Below the pieces are notes generated by a model. The model was not told the DNA's origin. It did not search any database and saw only the letters and a list, made by a program, of their open reading frames with translations. The translations under genes and the position numbers were made by a program. This document shows positions 52,761-61,198 of a DNA stretch of 64,000 nucleotides, in pieces (the stretch's first letter is position 1; each line of letters begins with the position of its first letter). The stretch is from Trueperaceae bacterium. GTDB lineage: Bacteria > Deinococcota > Deinococci > Deinococcales > Trueperaceae. The stretch spans positions 113,689-177,688 of the forward strand of contig JAMLIB010000007.1 in assembly GCA_023954415.1 (NCBI GenBank), written 5' to 3'.

Positions 52761-53732
52761 ATGCAGTACAGGCAACTGGGACGCACGGGGGTCAAGGTGT
52801 CGAGCGTCTGCCTCGGCACCATGACCTTCGGCGGTGAGGCGGACGAGGCGGAGGCGGCGCGCATCTTCGAGCGCAGCCTGGGGGCGGGCGTCAACTTCGT
52901 CGACACGGCCGACGTCTACAACGCCGGCCGCACGGAGGAGATCGTCGGCCGGCTCATGAAGGGCAGGCGCGACGACATCGTGCTGGTGAGCAAGGTGTTC
53001 GGGCGCGCTTACCCGGAGCCCAACTCGGGCGGCTCGTCGAGGCGCCACATCGTGCGCGCCGTCGAGGCCTCGCTCAGGCGCCTCGGCACCGACAGGCTCG
53101 ACGTCTACCTCCTGCACCAGTTCGACGTGAACGTGTCGCTGGAGGAGACCCTGCGCGCCCTCGACGACCTCGTGCGCCGCGGGCTCGTGCTGTACGTGGG
53201 CGCGAGCAACTTCGCCGCCTGGCAGTACATGAAGGCCATCGGGATCTCGGAGCGCGCCGGGCTGGAGCGCTTCGCCGTGATACAGCCCATGTACAACCTG
53301 GTGAAGCGCCAGGCGGAGGTCGAGATCCTCCCGCTGGCCTTGGCCGAGCGGCTCGGGGTCATGGCGTTCAGCCCCCTCGGCGCCGGCCTGCTGTCCGGCA
53401 AGTACGGCGCCGCCGGCGTGAGCGGCCGCCTCGTGGATAACGCGCGCTACCACACGCGCTACGGGCACGAGAGCTACGCGGAGACGGCCGAGCGTTTCGT
53501 AGCATATGCAAGACGCGTCGGCGTCGACCCGGTGACGCTGGCCGTCGCTTGGTGCTCGTCGCATCCGGCCGTCACGGCGGCCATCGTCGGGGCCAGGAGC
53601 GTGGAGCAGCTGGAGCCGTCCCTCGCCGCGGCCGAGTTCGTCATGAGCGAGACCATGCGCGACGAGATCACGGCGCTCTCGCCAGAGGTCCCGCCGGCTC
53701 ACGACAGGCGCGAGGAGGCCGCGACCGGTTGA
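52761..53732 (+). CDS. Aldo/keto reductase
   Basis: 323 residues, TIM-barrel NADPH-dependent reductase. Tetrad visible as Asp and Tyr in FVDTADVYNAGRTEEI (about 50-62), Lys in IVLVSKVFG (about 79) and His in YLLHQFDVNV (about 117). The C-terminal NADP-binding region SSHPAVTAAIVGARSVEQLEPS is present. GAAGAGGCGG precedes the ATG. Located 25 bases before the response regulator. Natural substrate unknown. Confidence 0.88.
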   Translation: MQYRQLGRTGVKVSSVCLGTMTFGGEADEAEAARIFERSLGAGVNFVDTADVYNAGRTEEIVGRLMKGRRDDIVLVSKVFGRAYPEPNSGGSSRRHIVRAVEASLRRLGTDRLDVYLLHQFDVNVSLEETLRALDDLVRRGLVLYVGASNFAAWQYMKAIGISERAGLERFAVIQPMYNLVKRQAEVEILPLALAERLGVMAFSPLGAGLLSGKYGAAGVSGRLVDNARYHTRYGHESYAETAERFVAYARRVGVDPVTLAVAWCSSHPAVTAAIVGARSVEQLEPSLAAAEFVMSETMRDEITALSPEVPPAHDRREEAATG

Positions 53733-53756
53733 CGCTGGGGAAGAAGCGAGCCTGCG

Positions 53757-54479
53757 ATGACTAGCGCGAAGGTACTGATCGTCGAGGACGAGGCCGCCTT
53801 GGCCTCGGTCCTGAAGGACAACCTGGAGGCCGAGGGCTTCGAGGTCCGCCACGCCCCCGACGGACGGGCCGGAGCGGCGACCTGGCGCGACGAGTGCCCG
53901 GACCTGGTCGTCCTCGACGTCATGCTGCCGCACAAGGACGGATACACGCTCTGCCGCGAGCGGCGCAAGGCCGGCGATGCCACGCCCGTCCTCTTCCTCT
54001 CCGCCAAGGGGAGCCCGGAGGAGCGCGTGGCCGGGCTGGAGGCGGGGGGCGACGACTACCTCGCCAAGCCCTTCCACCTGCCCGAGTTCCTCCTGCGGGT
54101 GCGCAAGCTCCTCGACCGCTCGGGCGCGCTGCGCGCCGTGAACGCGCGGCTGGTCTTCGGCGAGAACACCGTCGACCTCCTGTCGTGGACGGCCAGGGCG
54201 GCCGACGGCCGCGAGCTCCTGCTTGGCGAGCGCGAGGTGGGCATCTTGCGCCTGCTCGCGAGCCGGGCCGGTGAGGTCGTGAGCCGCGACGAGATCCTCG
54301 ACGCCGTGTGGGGCAAGGGCGCGTTCCCGAGCAGCCGCACGGTGGATAACTTCGTGGTGCGCCTCAGGCGCCACTTCGAGCCCGACCCGGCGCAGCCGAT
54401 CTACTTCCACACCGTGTGGGGCGTCGGTTACCGCTTCACGCCGCTCACCAACCACCAGCGCCGCGCCCGCGGCCGGTGA
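53757..54479 (+). CDS. OmpR/PhoB-family response regulator (orphan)
   Basis: 240 residues. Receiver domain 1-120 with acidic pair VEDEA, phospho-Asp in LVVLDVMLPHKDGY (about 55), Thr/Ser in LFLSAKG and Lys in YLAKPFH; winged-helix DNA-binding domain 135-232 (VSRDEILDAVWG, SSRTVDNFVVRLRRHFE, VWGVGYRFT). No histidine kinase gene is adjacent. Its 3' end overlaps the convergent iron-importer permease gene by 35 bases. Confidence 0.93.
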   Translation: MTSAKVLIVEDEAALASVLKDNLEAEGFEVRHAPDGRAGAATWRDECPDLVVLDVMLPHKDGYTLCRERRKAGDATPVLFLSAKGSPEERVAGLEAGGDDYLAKPFHLPEFLLRVRKLLDRSGALRAVNARLVFGENTVDLLSWTARAADGRELLLGEREVGILRLLASRAGEVVSRDEILDAVWGKGAFPSSRTVDNFVVRLRRHFEPDPAQPIYFHTVWGVGYRFTPLTNHQRRARGR

Positions 54480-55491
54480 GCCAGAAGAAGAGCGGCCCGC
54501 CGACCACCGTCGTCAGGACGCCGAGCGGCAGCTCCATGGGGGCTATGAGGTTGCGCGCGAGCGCGTCGCCGACGGTGACCACGGCGGCGCCCCCCAGGAC
54601 GGCCGCGGGCAGGAGCGACCGGTGGTCGTCCCCGATGAGCAGGCGCACCGCGAACGGCACGATCAGCCCGATGAACGCGATGCTGCCTGCGTAACCGACC
54701 ACGGTGCCCGTCGCCACGCCCGCCAGGCAGGCGAGCGCGAGGCGGACGCGGCCAACGTCGACGCCGAGCGCCTGGGCCGTCCCCTCGTCCAGCAGGAGGA
54801 TGTTGAGGACCTGCGCTCGCCGCCTGAGCAGCGCGCCCGCCACCAGCATTAGGACGGCGGCCACGCCGACGTCCTGCCAGAAGACACTGGTGAGCGCGCC
54901 GAGGGTGAGGGAGGTCGCGTCCGGCATGCCCGGCTTGCGGAACGCGCTCACGAGCAAGGTCACGACGCCTCCCAGGAAGAGCTGCAGGGCCACGCCGGCG
55001 AGCACGAGGGTGAGCCGGTCCGAGCGGCCGTGCCGCCGCGCGAAGCGGAGGAGCCAGACGACGCTCGCGACGGCCGCGAGGGTGCCGGCCACCGGCAGGA
55101 CCCAGCGCCCCAGGCTCACGAGGCCGAGGACGTAGGCGAGCACCACGCCCAGCGTGGCCGCGCCGCTCACCCCGAGGAGCGTGGGTTCGGCCAGCTGGTT
55201 GCGGAAGGCGACCTGCAGGGCGACGCCGGCGAGGGCGAGCGCCGCGCCGACGACCACGCCCATCAGGACGCGGGGCAGACGGATGTTCCAGAGGACCGCG
55301 CTCTGCTGCCGTGAGAACTCGATGCCGGTCTGGATCCCGGCCTTCTCGAGCGCTATCCCAACGACCTGGGCGGGCGCGATCCTCACGGCGCCCCAACCGA
55401 GCGAGAGCATCAGCCCGCCCAGCAGGAGCGCCGCGAGGATCATGAAGGTGAGCCGCCGCCGAGAGGCGGCGCGCTCGCCCGTTGTGGTCAC
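54445..55491 (-). CDS. FecCD-family iron/heme ABC importer permease
   Basis: 348 residues, about ten helices. Typical FecCD motifs: RLPRVLMGVVVGAALALAGVALQVAFRNQLAEPTLLG-type region (about 52-90) and AGSIAFIGLIVPFAVRLLIGDDHRSLLPA (about 265-295). It would import heme or siderophore iron together with the binding protein upstream; the ATPase (HmuV/FecE type) is not in the window. Overlaps the upstream gene by 4 bases and the response regulator at its 3' end by 35. Confidence 0.93.
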   Translation of the reverse strand: MTTTGERAASRRRLTFMILAALLLGGLMLSLGWGAVRIAPAQVVGIALEKAGIQTGIEFSRQQSAVLWNIRLPRVLMGVVVGAALALAGVALQVAFRNQLAEPTLLGVSGAATLGVVLAYVLGLVSLGRWVLPVAGTLAAVASVVWLLRFARRHGRSDRLTLVLAGVALQLFLGGVVTLLVSAFRKPGMPDATSLTLGALTSVFWQDVGVAAVLMLVAGALLRRRAQVLNILLLDEGTAQALGVDVGRVRLALACLAGVATGTVVGYAGSIAFIGLIVPFAVRLLIGDDHRSLLPAAVLGGAAVVTVGDALARNLIAPMELPLGVLTTVVGGPLFFWLTGRGRGAGGW

Positions 55492-56336
55492 TGCAGCGAG
55501 TACAGGTAGTCGACCAGCTCGGTCAGGGCGTCGCCGGTACGGAGGCCGAGGCCGAGGAAGTAGAGGTCCTCGAAGACCTTGAGGTGCTTGCCGGCCGCGG
55601 CCGGGGTATCGCTGATGCCGGGAATCTCGAAGACGGCGTCCTCGCTGCCGAGGGCCGCGATGCCGCGGTCGGTGACGATGAGCGCGTCGGGAGCCGCTGC
55701 GGCGATGGCCTCGGGCGTGAAGGGGGCGTAGCCGGAGAAGCCGAGCTCGGCGCCCACGTCGATGGCGCCAGCCACCTCGATCAGGACGTTGGACGCGGTG
55801 TTCGTGCCGCCGGCGAACTGCATGCTGCGCGCGCCGAGGTACAGGAAGAGGACGCGGGGCTTCGGATCGAGCTCGGCGCCGCGCGCGGCCGCGGCGGCCA
55901 GCTTGGCGCTCATGGCCTCGGCGACCTCCTCGCCCTTGGCCTGGGCGCCGACGAGCTCGGCGACGAGGCGCACGTTGGCGGCCGGGGTCTCGAGCGAGGG
56001 CTCGTCACCGACGTGCACGACGCGGACACCGGCGGCCTCGAGCTGGGCGAGGACCTCGGGCGGCCCGGCCTGGTTGTTGGCGATGACGAGCGTCGGCTCG
56101 AAGGCCATGAGGGCCTCGGCCGAGAGGCGACCGTAGTAGCCGACGTTGGGGAGGTCGTTGGCCGCGGCGGGGTAGACCGAGGTGGCGTCGACGGCGACGA
56201 GCTGGTCCTGGGCGTCGAGGGCGTAGACGATCTCCGTGACCTCGCCCGCGAGCGAGATGATCCGCTCGGCGGCGGCCTGGGAGGCGAAGGCCAGGGCGAA
56301 GGCGAAGATGGACAGAGCTAGTGAGCGCAGTTTCAT
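55488..56336 (-). CDS. HmuT-like heme ABC importer binding protein
   Basis: 282 residues with a signal peptide (1-23, ending SQAAAE). A two-lobed TroA-type fold: RIISLAGEVTEIVYALDAQDQLVAVDATSVYP at the N-terminus, NVGYYGRLSAEALMAFEPTLVIA and AGPPEVLAQLEAAGVRVV, as in hemin-binding HmuT proteins. Located in the periplasm or tethered outside. First gene of a two-gene operon with the permease; a palindrome at 56456-56475 is the likely control site. Confidence 0.88.
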   Translation of the reverse strand: MKLRSLALSIFAFALAFASQAAAERIISLAGEVTEIVYALDAQDQLVAVDATSVYPAAANDLPNVGYYGRLSAEALMAFEPTLVIANNQAGPPEVLAQLEAAGVRVVHVGDEPSLETPAANVRLVAELVGAQAKGEEVAEAMSAKLAAAAARGAELDPKPRVLFLYLGARSMQFAGGTNTASNVLIEVAGAIDVGAELGFSGYAPFTPEAIAAAAPDALIVTDRGIAALGSEDAVFEIPGISDTPAAAGKHLKVFEDLYFLGLGLRTGDALTELVDYLYSLQ

Positions 56337-56455
56337 GACTGCTCCTTCCGGGAGGGGCGGTGGGGATCGTGGGTAGCGTCGCTGCCGGGCGGCTCGTGAA
56401 CGGCGAGCGCGCTCGGACGGCTCCCACGCGCGACAGTCGGATTATCCCTAGGGAG

Positions 56456-56475
56456 TTCGTGCGAATTGTCACGAA
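56456..56475. promoter_or_regulatory. Palindrome upstream of the heme importer operon
   Basis: TTCGTG (56456-56461) and CACGAA (56470-56475) with an 8-base AT-containing spacer, about 120 bases before the HmuT-like start. A -10-like GATAAT occurs just downstream on the minus strand (56446-56441). Candidate site for an iron- or heme-responsive repressor; it does not match a Fur box. Confidence 0.45.
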
Positions 56476-56589
56476 TCGGTAAGGAGGCCACCGCGCCGCT
56501 TCGCGCCGGGGGCTTTTCCGGCCACGTGACGGTCGAGGCGCCTGTGCCTTGGGTACCCCGGTTAGCACCCTCACGAGTTGCCGCGGTGG

Positions 56590-56613
56590 TAATATTCGGC
56601 CTAGACAGACTAG
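56590..56613 (+). promoter_or_regulatory. Toxin-antitoxin promoter region with small palindrome
   Basis: A -10-like TAATAT (56590-56595) followed by CTAG-ACAGA-CTAG (56601-56613), 14 bases before the antitoxin start. Palindromes in this position are usual for Phd-type autoregulation. Confidence 0.5.
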
Positions 56614-56626
56614 ATGGAGGCTTGGA

Positions 56627-56866
56627 ATGGCATGGCAGGTCCAGGAGGCGAAGCAGAGGTTCAGCGAGCTACTGCGCAAGGCTCAAGAGGACGGGCCGCA
56701 GATCGTGACGCGCCACGGTGAAGAGGTGGCGGTGATCGTCTCGGCCGAGACCTATGCCAAGCTGACCGGGGAGCTCGACTTCAAGGCGTTCCTCCTGGCT
56801 GTGCCCGACTTGAGCGACTTGGAGATCGAGCGCTCACGCGAACCCGCCCGCCGGGTCGAGCTGTGA
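56627..56866 (+). CDS. Phd/YefM-family antitoxin
   Basis: 79 residues. N-terminal Phd fold (WQVQEAKQRFSELLRKAQEDGPQIVTRHGEEVAVIVSAE) for DNA binding and dimerisation, C-terminal acidic and basic tail that would wrap the toxin (DFKAFLLAVPDLSDLEIERSRE). GGAGG lies 6 bases before the ATG. Overlaps the vapC gene by 4 bases. Confidence 0.92.
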   Translation: MAWQVQEAKQRFSELLRKAQEDGPQIVTRHGEEVAVIVSAETYAKLTGELDFKAFLLAVPDLSDLEIERSREPARRVEL

Positions 56867-57273
56867 GCTACCTGCTCGACACGAACGTGATATCCGAGAT
56901 CAGGAAGGCCAACGCGAACACGGGGGTAAGGGCCTGGCTCGCGGGCGTGCAGAACCGTCAACTGTTCTTGAGCGTTCTGGTGGTGGGTGAGATACGCCAG
57001 GGCATAGAGCGCTTGAGGTCGCGGGATGCGTACCGAGCTGCACAACTGGAGGCCTGGCTTGGCACCCTGGGCACCGAGTACGCCGACCGCATCCTGAGGG
57101 TCTCCATCGAAGTGGCGGAAGCGTGGGGGAGGCTGAACGCCGTGCGAACCTTGCCGGTGATCGATGGACTGCTCGCCGCTACCGCCTATGTTCACGGGCT
57201 GACCCTTGTCACGAGGAACACGGCTGATTTCGATGGCCTCGAGGTGGAAGTCTTGAACCCGTTCGAGATGTGA
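56863..57273 (+). CDS. vapC: VapC/FitB-type PIN-domain toxin ribonuclease
   Basis: 136 residues. PIN active-site acids: Asp in LLDTNVISE (about 6), Glu in VVGEIRQGI (about 43), Asp in VIDGLLAATA (about 99) and Asp in RNTADFDGL (about 118). A metal-dependent RNase normally held inactive by the antitoxin encoded just upstream (GTGA overlap). The TA pair lies directly before the tRNA-Val and its island, on the chromosome side. Confidence 0.92.
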   Translation: MSYLLDTNVISEIRKANANTGVRAWLAGVQNRQLFLSVLVVGEIRQGIERLRSRDAYRAAQLEAWLGTLGTEYADRILRVSIEVAEAWGRLNAVRTLPVIDGLLAATAYVHGLTLVTRNTADFDGLEVEVLNPFEM

Positions 57274-57390
57274 CGGGGGCCCAGTACCGTGACGGAGGGT
57301 GTCTCGCCGACGCCTCGAGGCCTAGGCCGAGGGGGTCGGTTCATTGACGGAATCCCACCGTACCGTTACCCTATTGAGCGCTGGTCACGT

Positions 57391-57465
<75 letters not shown>

Positions 57466-57487
57466 CCAAAAACTACGTGTAGGACGA

Positions 57488-57519
57488 GGAAAGCCTCCGA
57501 CAGAGTCCGGGGGCTTTCC
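57488..57519 (+). terminator. Hairpin downstream of tRNA-Val
   Basis: GGAAAGCCTCCG (57488-57499) pairs with CGGGGGCTTTCC (57508-57519) with one mismatch and an 8-base loop; 23 bases after the tRNA. Probably the tRNA terminator, supplied by the integrated element. Confidence 0.6.
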
Positions 57520-57532
57520 CGGTAAATCTGCT

Positions 57533-57556
57533 CACACTGACCAGCACACTGACCAG
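57533..57556. repeat. Tandem 12-bp direct repeat next to attL
   Basis: Two exact adjacent copies of CACACTGACCAG (57533-57544 and 57545-57556), 68 bases after the tRNA end. Direct repeats of about this size close to an attachment site are typical arm-type binding sites of tyrosine integrases. Confidence 0.6.
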
Positions 57557-57695
57557 TCGATGTTCGGAGGTGAGCCGGTCGCTATGTGTCGTACGCCTTT
57601 TCGCTGCGTTGATACAGGAAAGTTCGGGTGCCTCGGTTTGTCCGATAGGCGGTATGATTCCACCATCCAGTTGTGTGGTGAAGGGGTGTAGGGGC

Positions 57696-58022
57696 GTGAG
57701 TAAGAGAGTCTTTGGATACATCTTGGTCTCGGCTGCACTCTTGTTGTCTGTAGTGGGATTCGGCACCTCCAACGGGGTTACACGGAGTGGGTTTACCTTT
57801 TGGATCCAGACAACCGAGGTCTTTCCCATTTGGAGGAAGATCGATTGCACATTTCCGTCGCCCGACTGGAACTCAGCATCGTGCACGGGCCAATTTGCAA
57901 ACGCTATTCCCCCGACCCGTAAGGTGTTCAGCATCCCGGCGATCGTCTATTTCCCGGCCCTGCTTGCGGTTGCGTTGACCGGGATTGGATTCATCGCTTT
58001 TGGAGGCCCTAAGGCGGAGTAG
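57696..58022 (+). CDS. Small membrane protein of unknown function
   Basis: 108 residues from GTG 57696 (AAGGGG and AGGGG lie upstream). Two hydrophobic segments (about 5-25 and 80-100, FPALLAVALTGIGFIAFGG) flank a loop with two Cys (IDCTFPSPDW, SASCTGQ) that could form a disulfide outside the membrane. No family recognised. It is the only plus-strand gene near the attL side and is convergent with the integrase; A+T content is higher than the chromosome, in keeping with element cargo. Confidence 0.6.
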   Translation: MSKRVFGYILVSAALLLSVVGFGTSNGVTRSGFTFWIQTTEVFPIWRKIDCTFPSPDWNSASCTGQFANAIPPTRKVFSIPAIVYFPALLAVALTGIGFIAFGGPKAE

Positions 58023-58034
58023 GCCTATGCTCGG

Positions 58035-59192
58035 CTATTCCTCTTCGGTTGGCGCAACGGTGGGTTGACTGACTCCAAGGAGTTGGTCGACGCTGAGTGC
58101 GCTCTTATGCCGGTGCTCTTGGAGGATGTGCCCGTAGCGGTCCATGGTGAAGCTGGTGCTGCTGTGGCCGAGGCGTTCAGAGATGCTCTTGATATCGAGG
58201 TCGTTAGTGATGAGCAGCGAGGCGTTCATGTGCCGGAAGGAGTGGATGGAGGTCTGGGGTAGTCCCGCCTTCTCCTGCTCGTTCTTGAGGATGTGAAGCA
58301 GGTTCCTGGGGTGGATGGCGGTTCCGATCTTGGTCGTGAAGACCAAGCCGGTTTCGGTCCAACTGCCGTAGCATTCCTTGCGTTCTTGCTTTTGCCGGTC
58401 ATGGTGGGCGTTTAGGACGTCGAGCACGTCTTGGGAGAGGGCGACGAAACGGCGGCTCTTCTTGGTCTTGAGCGGTCCGAGTACCGGCTCATTGCCGACT
58501 AGCTTCAGGGCGTTTCGGATAAGAAGGCCATCTTCGGTGACGTCCTTCCAGCTGAGCCCTAGTAGTTCGCCACGCCTAAGGCCGGTAGCGACAAGAACGT
58601 AGAACAGCGCGTAGAGCCGGTGGCTCCTGGTGGCGTCGAGCAACTTGCGGGTCTCGTGCGGTTCGAGGATGCGTATCTTCCTCGCCTCCTCCTTCACTGG
58701 TTTCACTGTCTTCACTGGATTCTTGGCGATGAGGTCAGAGTCGGCGGCGTCCTCCATGGCGGTCCAGACAAGGCGGCGGCACTTGTTGGCGGTGGACAGC
58801 AGGCCCTTCTCAGCGATGTCGGCGACCATGCTTCGCACGTGATGCGGCTTCAGCTCTTCGAGGATGTGGTCTCCGATTCTGGGGATGATGTGCTTCTCGA
58901 TCTGATGCAGGTACAGCTCTTTGGTGCGGGGTGACCAGCTGTATTGTGAATCGTTGTGCCACTTCAGGAGGTAGGCGCCGACCGTGAGGCCAGTAGCGGG
59001 CATCTCGTTTAGTTCTTGTACTTTCAGGAATTCGATGGCCTTCTCCTTGACGCCTTTCTTGGTCTTGTGGGTGATGACGTGCCGGATTCGTTCGCCTGTT
59101 TCGGGGTTGGTGCCTGCGGAGAAGCGGATTTCCCAAAGCTTGGAGCGTTCGTTGAAGTACGGCTTGTTGAGGAGCTTCTGGTACTTGCGCAT
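58035..59192 (-). CDS. int: Tyrosine recombinase/integrase
   Basis: 385 residues. N-terminal AP2-like arm-binding region (LWEIRFSAGTNPETGERI), core-binding SAM-like domain (about 60-155) and catalytic domain. Catalytic residues: Arg in TGLRRGELLGLSW, Lys region LKTKKSRRF, His-x-x-Arg in SIHSFRHMNASL, His in LGHSS and Tyr nucleophile in MDRYGHI. GGAGGA precedes ATG 59192; the in-frame extension upstream is not needed. Positioned beside the tRNA-Val, it should catalyse site-specific integration there. Confidence 0.95.
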   Translation of the reverse strand: MRKYQKLLNKPYFNERSKLWEIRFSAGTNPETGERIRHVITHKTKKGVKEKAIEFLKVQELNEMPATGLTVGAYLLKWHNDSQYSWSPRTKELYLHQIEKHIIPRIGDHILEELKPHHVRSMVADIAEKGLLSTANKCRRLVWTAMEDAADSDLIAKNPVKTVKPVKEEARKIRILEPHETRKLLDATRSHRLYALFYVLVATGLRRGELLGLSWKDVTEDGLLIRNALKLVGNEPVLGPLKTKKSRRFVALSQDVLDVLNAHHDRQKQERKECYGSWTETGLVFTTKIGTAIHPRNLLHILKNEQEKAGLPQTSIHSFRHMNASLLITNDLDIKSISERLGHSSTSFTMDRYGHILQEHRHKSALSVDQLLGVSQPTVAPTEEE

Positions 59193-59213
59193 GGGGTCCT
59201 CCAGAAATGAAGA

Positions 59214-59234
59214 AGCCCACCGCGTGGGTGGGCT
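59214..59234 (-). terminator. Terminator between xis-like gene and int
   Basis: AGCCCACC/GGTGGGCT stem (59214-59221, 59227-59234), loop of 5; read on the minus strand it is followed by a T-rich stretch (TCTTCATTTCT). It probably limits read-through into int. Confidence 0.7.
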
Positions 59235-59267
59235 CAAGGTGGCTTGGTTGTGGGAGGGCTTACGGGG

Positions 59268-59492
59268 TCAGTTCTCGCCTCGGAGTTCTCGTGCTGGCCA
59301 GTCGTGTAGTTCGCTGGCGGGTATGAGGATCTTGCGTTTGCCGGGCCGGACGGATCGGATGCGGCCTTCGGCTAGGAGGCGGTAGATGGTGTCGCGTCCG
59401 ATGCGGCGGTCGTGCTTCAGGTAGAACTCCTTGGGAGAGTAGAACTTGGGTGGGGCCGCTGGATGCAGCCCGTTGCCTGCGAAAGTTGGCAT
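59268..59492 (-). CDS. Excisionase-like helix-turn-helix protein
   Basis: 74 residues. A small MerR/excisionase-type winged helix: FYSPKEFYLKHDRRIGRDTIYRLLAEGRIRSVRPGKRKILIPASELHDW. Such proteins bend DNA and direct excision, and this one precedes the integrase gene as expected. ATG 59492 chosen with AAAGGA upstream. Confidence 0.82.
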   Translation of the reverse strand: MPTFAGNGLHPAAPPKFYSPKEFYLKHDRRIGRDTIYRLLAEGRIRSVRPGKRKILIPASELHDWPARELRGEN

Positions 59493-59595
59493 GGATGGTG
59501 GTCCTTTCCGGCCGCCCACCTGCTCAGCTCATGGGGGCTGGGGCGGGCGGCCTAGTGAAGTTAGTGAATGCTGTGAAACTTGTTGGTAGGGGCTA

Positions 59596-60744
59596 CTAAC
59601 TGAAGTCGAACCCGTTGACTACGTCTGGCATGGGGTCCTCGTCGAGGACTGAGGTGATGGGTGTGGCCTCACTAGTTTCGTTGAGGAGTGCGAGCTTCTC
59701 CGCTACGCCGGGTGCCAACGTGTATGTCCCGAAGCTGGGCTGGTCCAGGAATCCGCGGCTCTTTAGAGCACTCAAAAGGTTGCTCGTGTGGGAGCTCGAT
59801 TTACTGATGGCTGCGGCGATGTCACCGGCCGCGCAAGTTGGTGACCCGTCGGCGAGAAGCTCATTGACTACCTGTAACGTCTTGAGCTGGGTGGGGGAGA
59901 CTGGGATTACTTCCTTGTAGTCCCTGACGTCGCTCTTGAGCCAAATGACGCCGTCCCGTTCGAGGGCGATATTCATTACCTCTGGTAGGTCCCGGCCGGT
60001 GACTGATAGGAAGGCGCTAGCTGAGTCACGGGGCCGGTTTAGGAGCATGAGTGTGTCGGCGGTTCCGTTGATGCCGGTGCTGCCGAGCAGTGCGTCGAAC
60101 TCATCAAGGTTGTCTGCTCGCTTGCTCGTATGGTGAACGAGAACGATCGCGATGTCGAGGCGTAGGGCCAGGGCTTGCAGGCTGCCTAGGACCTGGGTGG
60201 TGTGGGCGTAATCGTCTTGCCCGGCTTGCTTCTTGGGCATGGCCTTCACCATGGTGTCGATGATGACCAGGGCTCGCTTCTCAAAATCGCCGGCCCACTC
60301 TGCGATTAGCTTTTCGATTTCCGGTAGTTTGATGCCCATGTTGTCCTGGCTGAACATGCGGAACCTGCGCGGTAGGGGATCTCCCTCGGTGAGGGCCCTA
60401 GCGCGTGCTTGCAGGCGCCTCTGGTCGTCTTCCAGGGAGAAGACGAGTACGTCGCCTTGCGGCATGGTTTCGCCCAGGAATGTGGTGCCCTCGGCCACTG
60501 CCAAGCCCATCTGCATCGCGAAGAAGCTCTTGCCGATCTTTGGCTTGCCTCCAATCACCGCTAGGCCACTGGGGAGTAGATTGGGAATCACCATCTTCAC
60601 TGGGGCGAACTCCAGGTCGTCCAGCTCGTCTCCGGCAATAGACCAGGCGTGTACGCCGCTGGTCGGGGCTGAGGAGGGCGGAGGTAGCTCTAGGCTTTCT
60701 GGGGTTGCCGGGTTGTCTGTGTCTTCAAGGTTTCCTTGATTCAT
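59596..60744 (-). CDS. RepA-like AAA/RecA-fold ATPase
   Basis: 382 residues. RecA-fold ATPase of the RSF1010 RepA type: Walker A GGKPKIGKSFFA (about 66-77), LVFSLEDDQRR, Walker B ALVIIDTMVKAM (about 145) and VLVHHTSKRADN sensor. C-terminal winged-helix region (about 295-360, AAAISKSSSHTSNLLSALKSRG). RepA proteins are hexameric helicases of plasmids; in this element it may replicate the excised form. GGAGAT lies before ATG 60744. Confidence 0.85.
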   Translation of the reverse strand: MNQGNLEDTDNPATPESLELPPPSSAPTSGVHAWSIAGDELDDLEFAPVKMVIPNLLPSGLAVIGGKPKIGKSFFAMQMGLAVAEGTTFLGETMPQGDVLVFSLEDDQRRLQARARALTEGDPLPRRFRMFSQDNMGIKLPEIEKLIAEWAGDFEKRALVIIDTMVKAMPKKQAGQDDYAHTTQVLGSLQALALRLDIAIVLVHHTSKRADNLDEFDALLGSTGINGTADTLMLLNRPRDSASAFLSVTGRDLPEVMNIALERDGVIWLKSDVRDYKEVIPVSPTQLKTLQVVNELLADGSPTCAAGDIAAAISKSSSHTSNLLSALKSRGFLDQPSFGTYTLAPGVAEKLALLNETSEATPITSVLDEDPMPDVVNGFDFS

Positions 60745-60865
60745 GGTTGATCTCCTTATGGATTCGAGCCACAAGAGAGCGAGCAGGCTAGAGCGCGCTG
60801 CTCCGGCCTGCTCGCAGGTCGTGACTTCGTGATAGGTGGTTACTTGTTGGTGTCAGCCGCTGCGT

Positions 60866-61138
60866 TCAGTGGCTAGTGTCGGGTTCTTCCTTGGTGATGG
60901 CCGCCACGGATTCGCGCAAGGCTTCGAGCGGGGGTGGGGCGTCGAGGGCTCCCTGGCCGTTCAGGAGGCGCCTGCGAGCGGCATGCCGAACTGCCCAGCT
61001 ACGTCCGGTCGTTTGGAGAGTGGTCAGGGCTTCGCTGGAAGTGCTGGGGTTGTTGACTATTCGCCACTGCACTTCCGGGTCGGTGCTGGCTGCTAGCCCG
61101 TCCAGAGTGGCGGTGGGTGTGCTGGGGTTCCGAGCCAA
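60866..61138 (-). CDS. Small repeat protein (leucine-rich-variant type), cut off from its upstream gene by an IS
   Basis: About 90 residues. Contains repeats like ARNPSTPTATLDGLAASTDPEVQWR, then VNNPSTSSEALTTLQ, as in variant leucine-rich-repeat proteins. The frame begins exactly at the left IS boundary: the first codon TTG (61138-61136) lies in the 3-bp target duplication. Without the IS, the sequence continues to GTG 62365, just 2 bases after the stop of the gene at 62368. So the IS separated the start region and promoter from this gene. Confidence 0.62.
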   Translation of the reverse strand: MARNPSTPTATLDGLAASTDPEVQWRIVNNPSTSSEALTTLQTTGRSWAVRHAARRRLLNGQGALDAPPPLEALRESVAAITKEEPDTSH

Positions 61139-61198
61139 CTGATCTGGCCCCCGTTACCTGGTCCACCTAGAGTGAGGGTGATCCGGAGAGGGACACCC

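Noticed and set aside
57533..57556. CRISPR-like repeat
   Set aside because: Only two adjacent 12-base copies without spacers; no cas genes in the window.
57545..57559. CTGACCAGT near the tandem repeat as another GntR operator
   Set aside because: Only ACCAGT is shared with the operator motif; the TAGCA and GGTAC parts are missing and the context is an attachment site.
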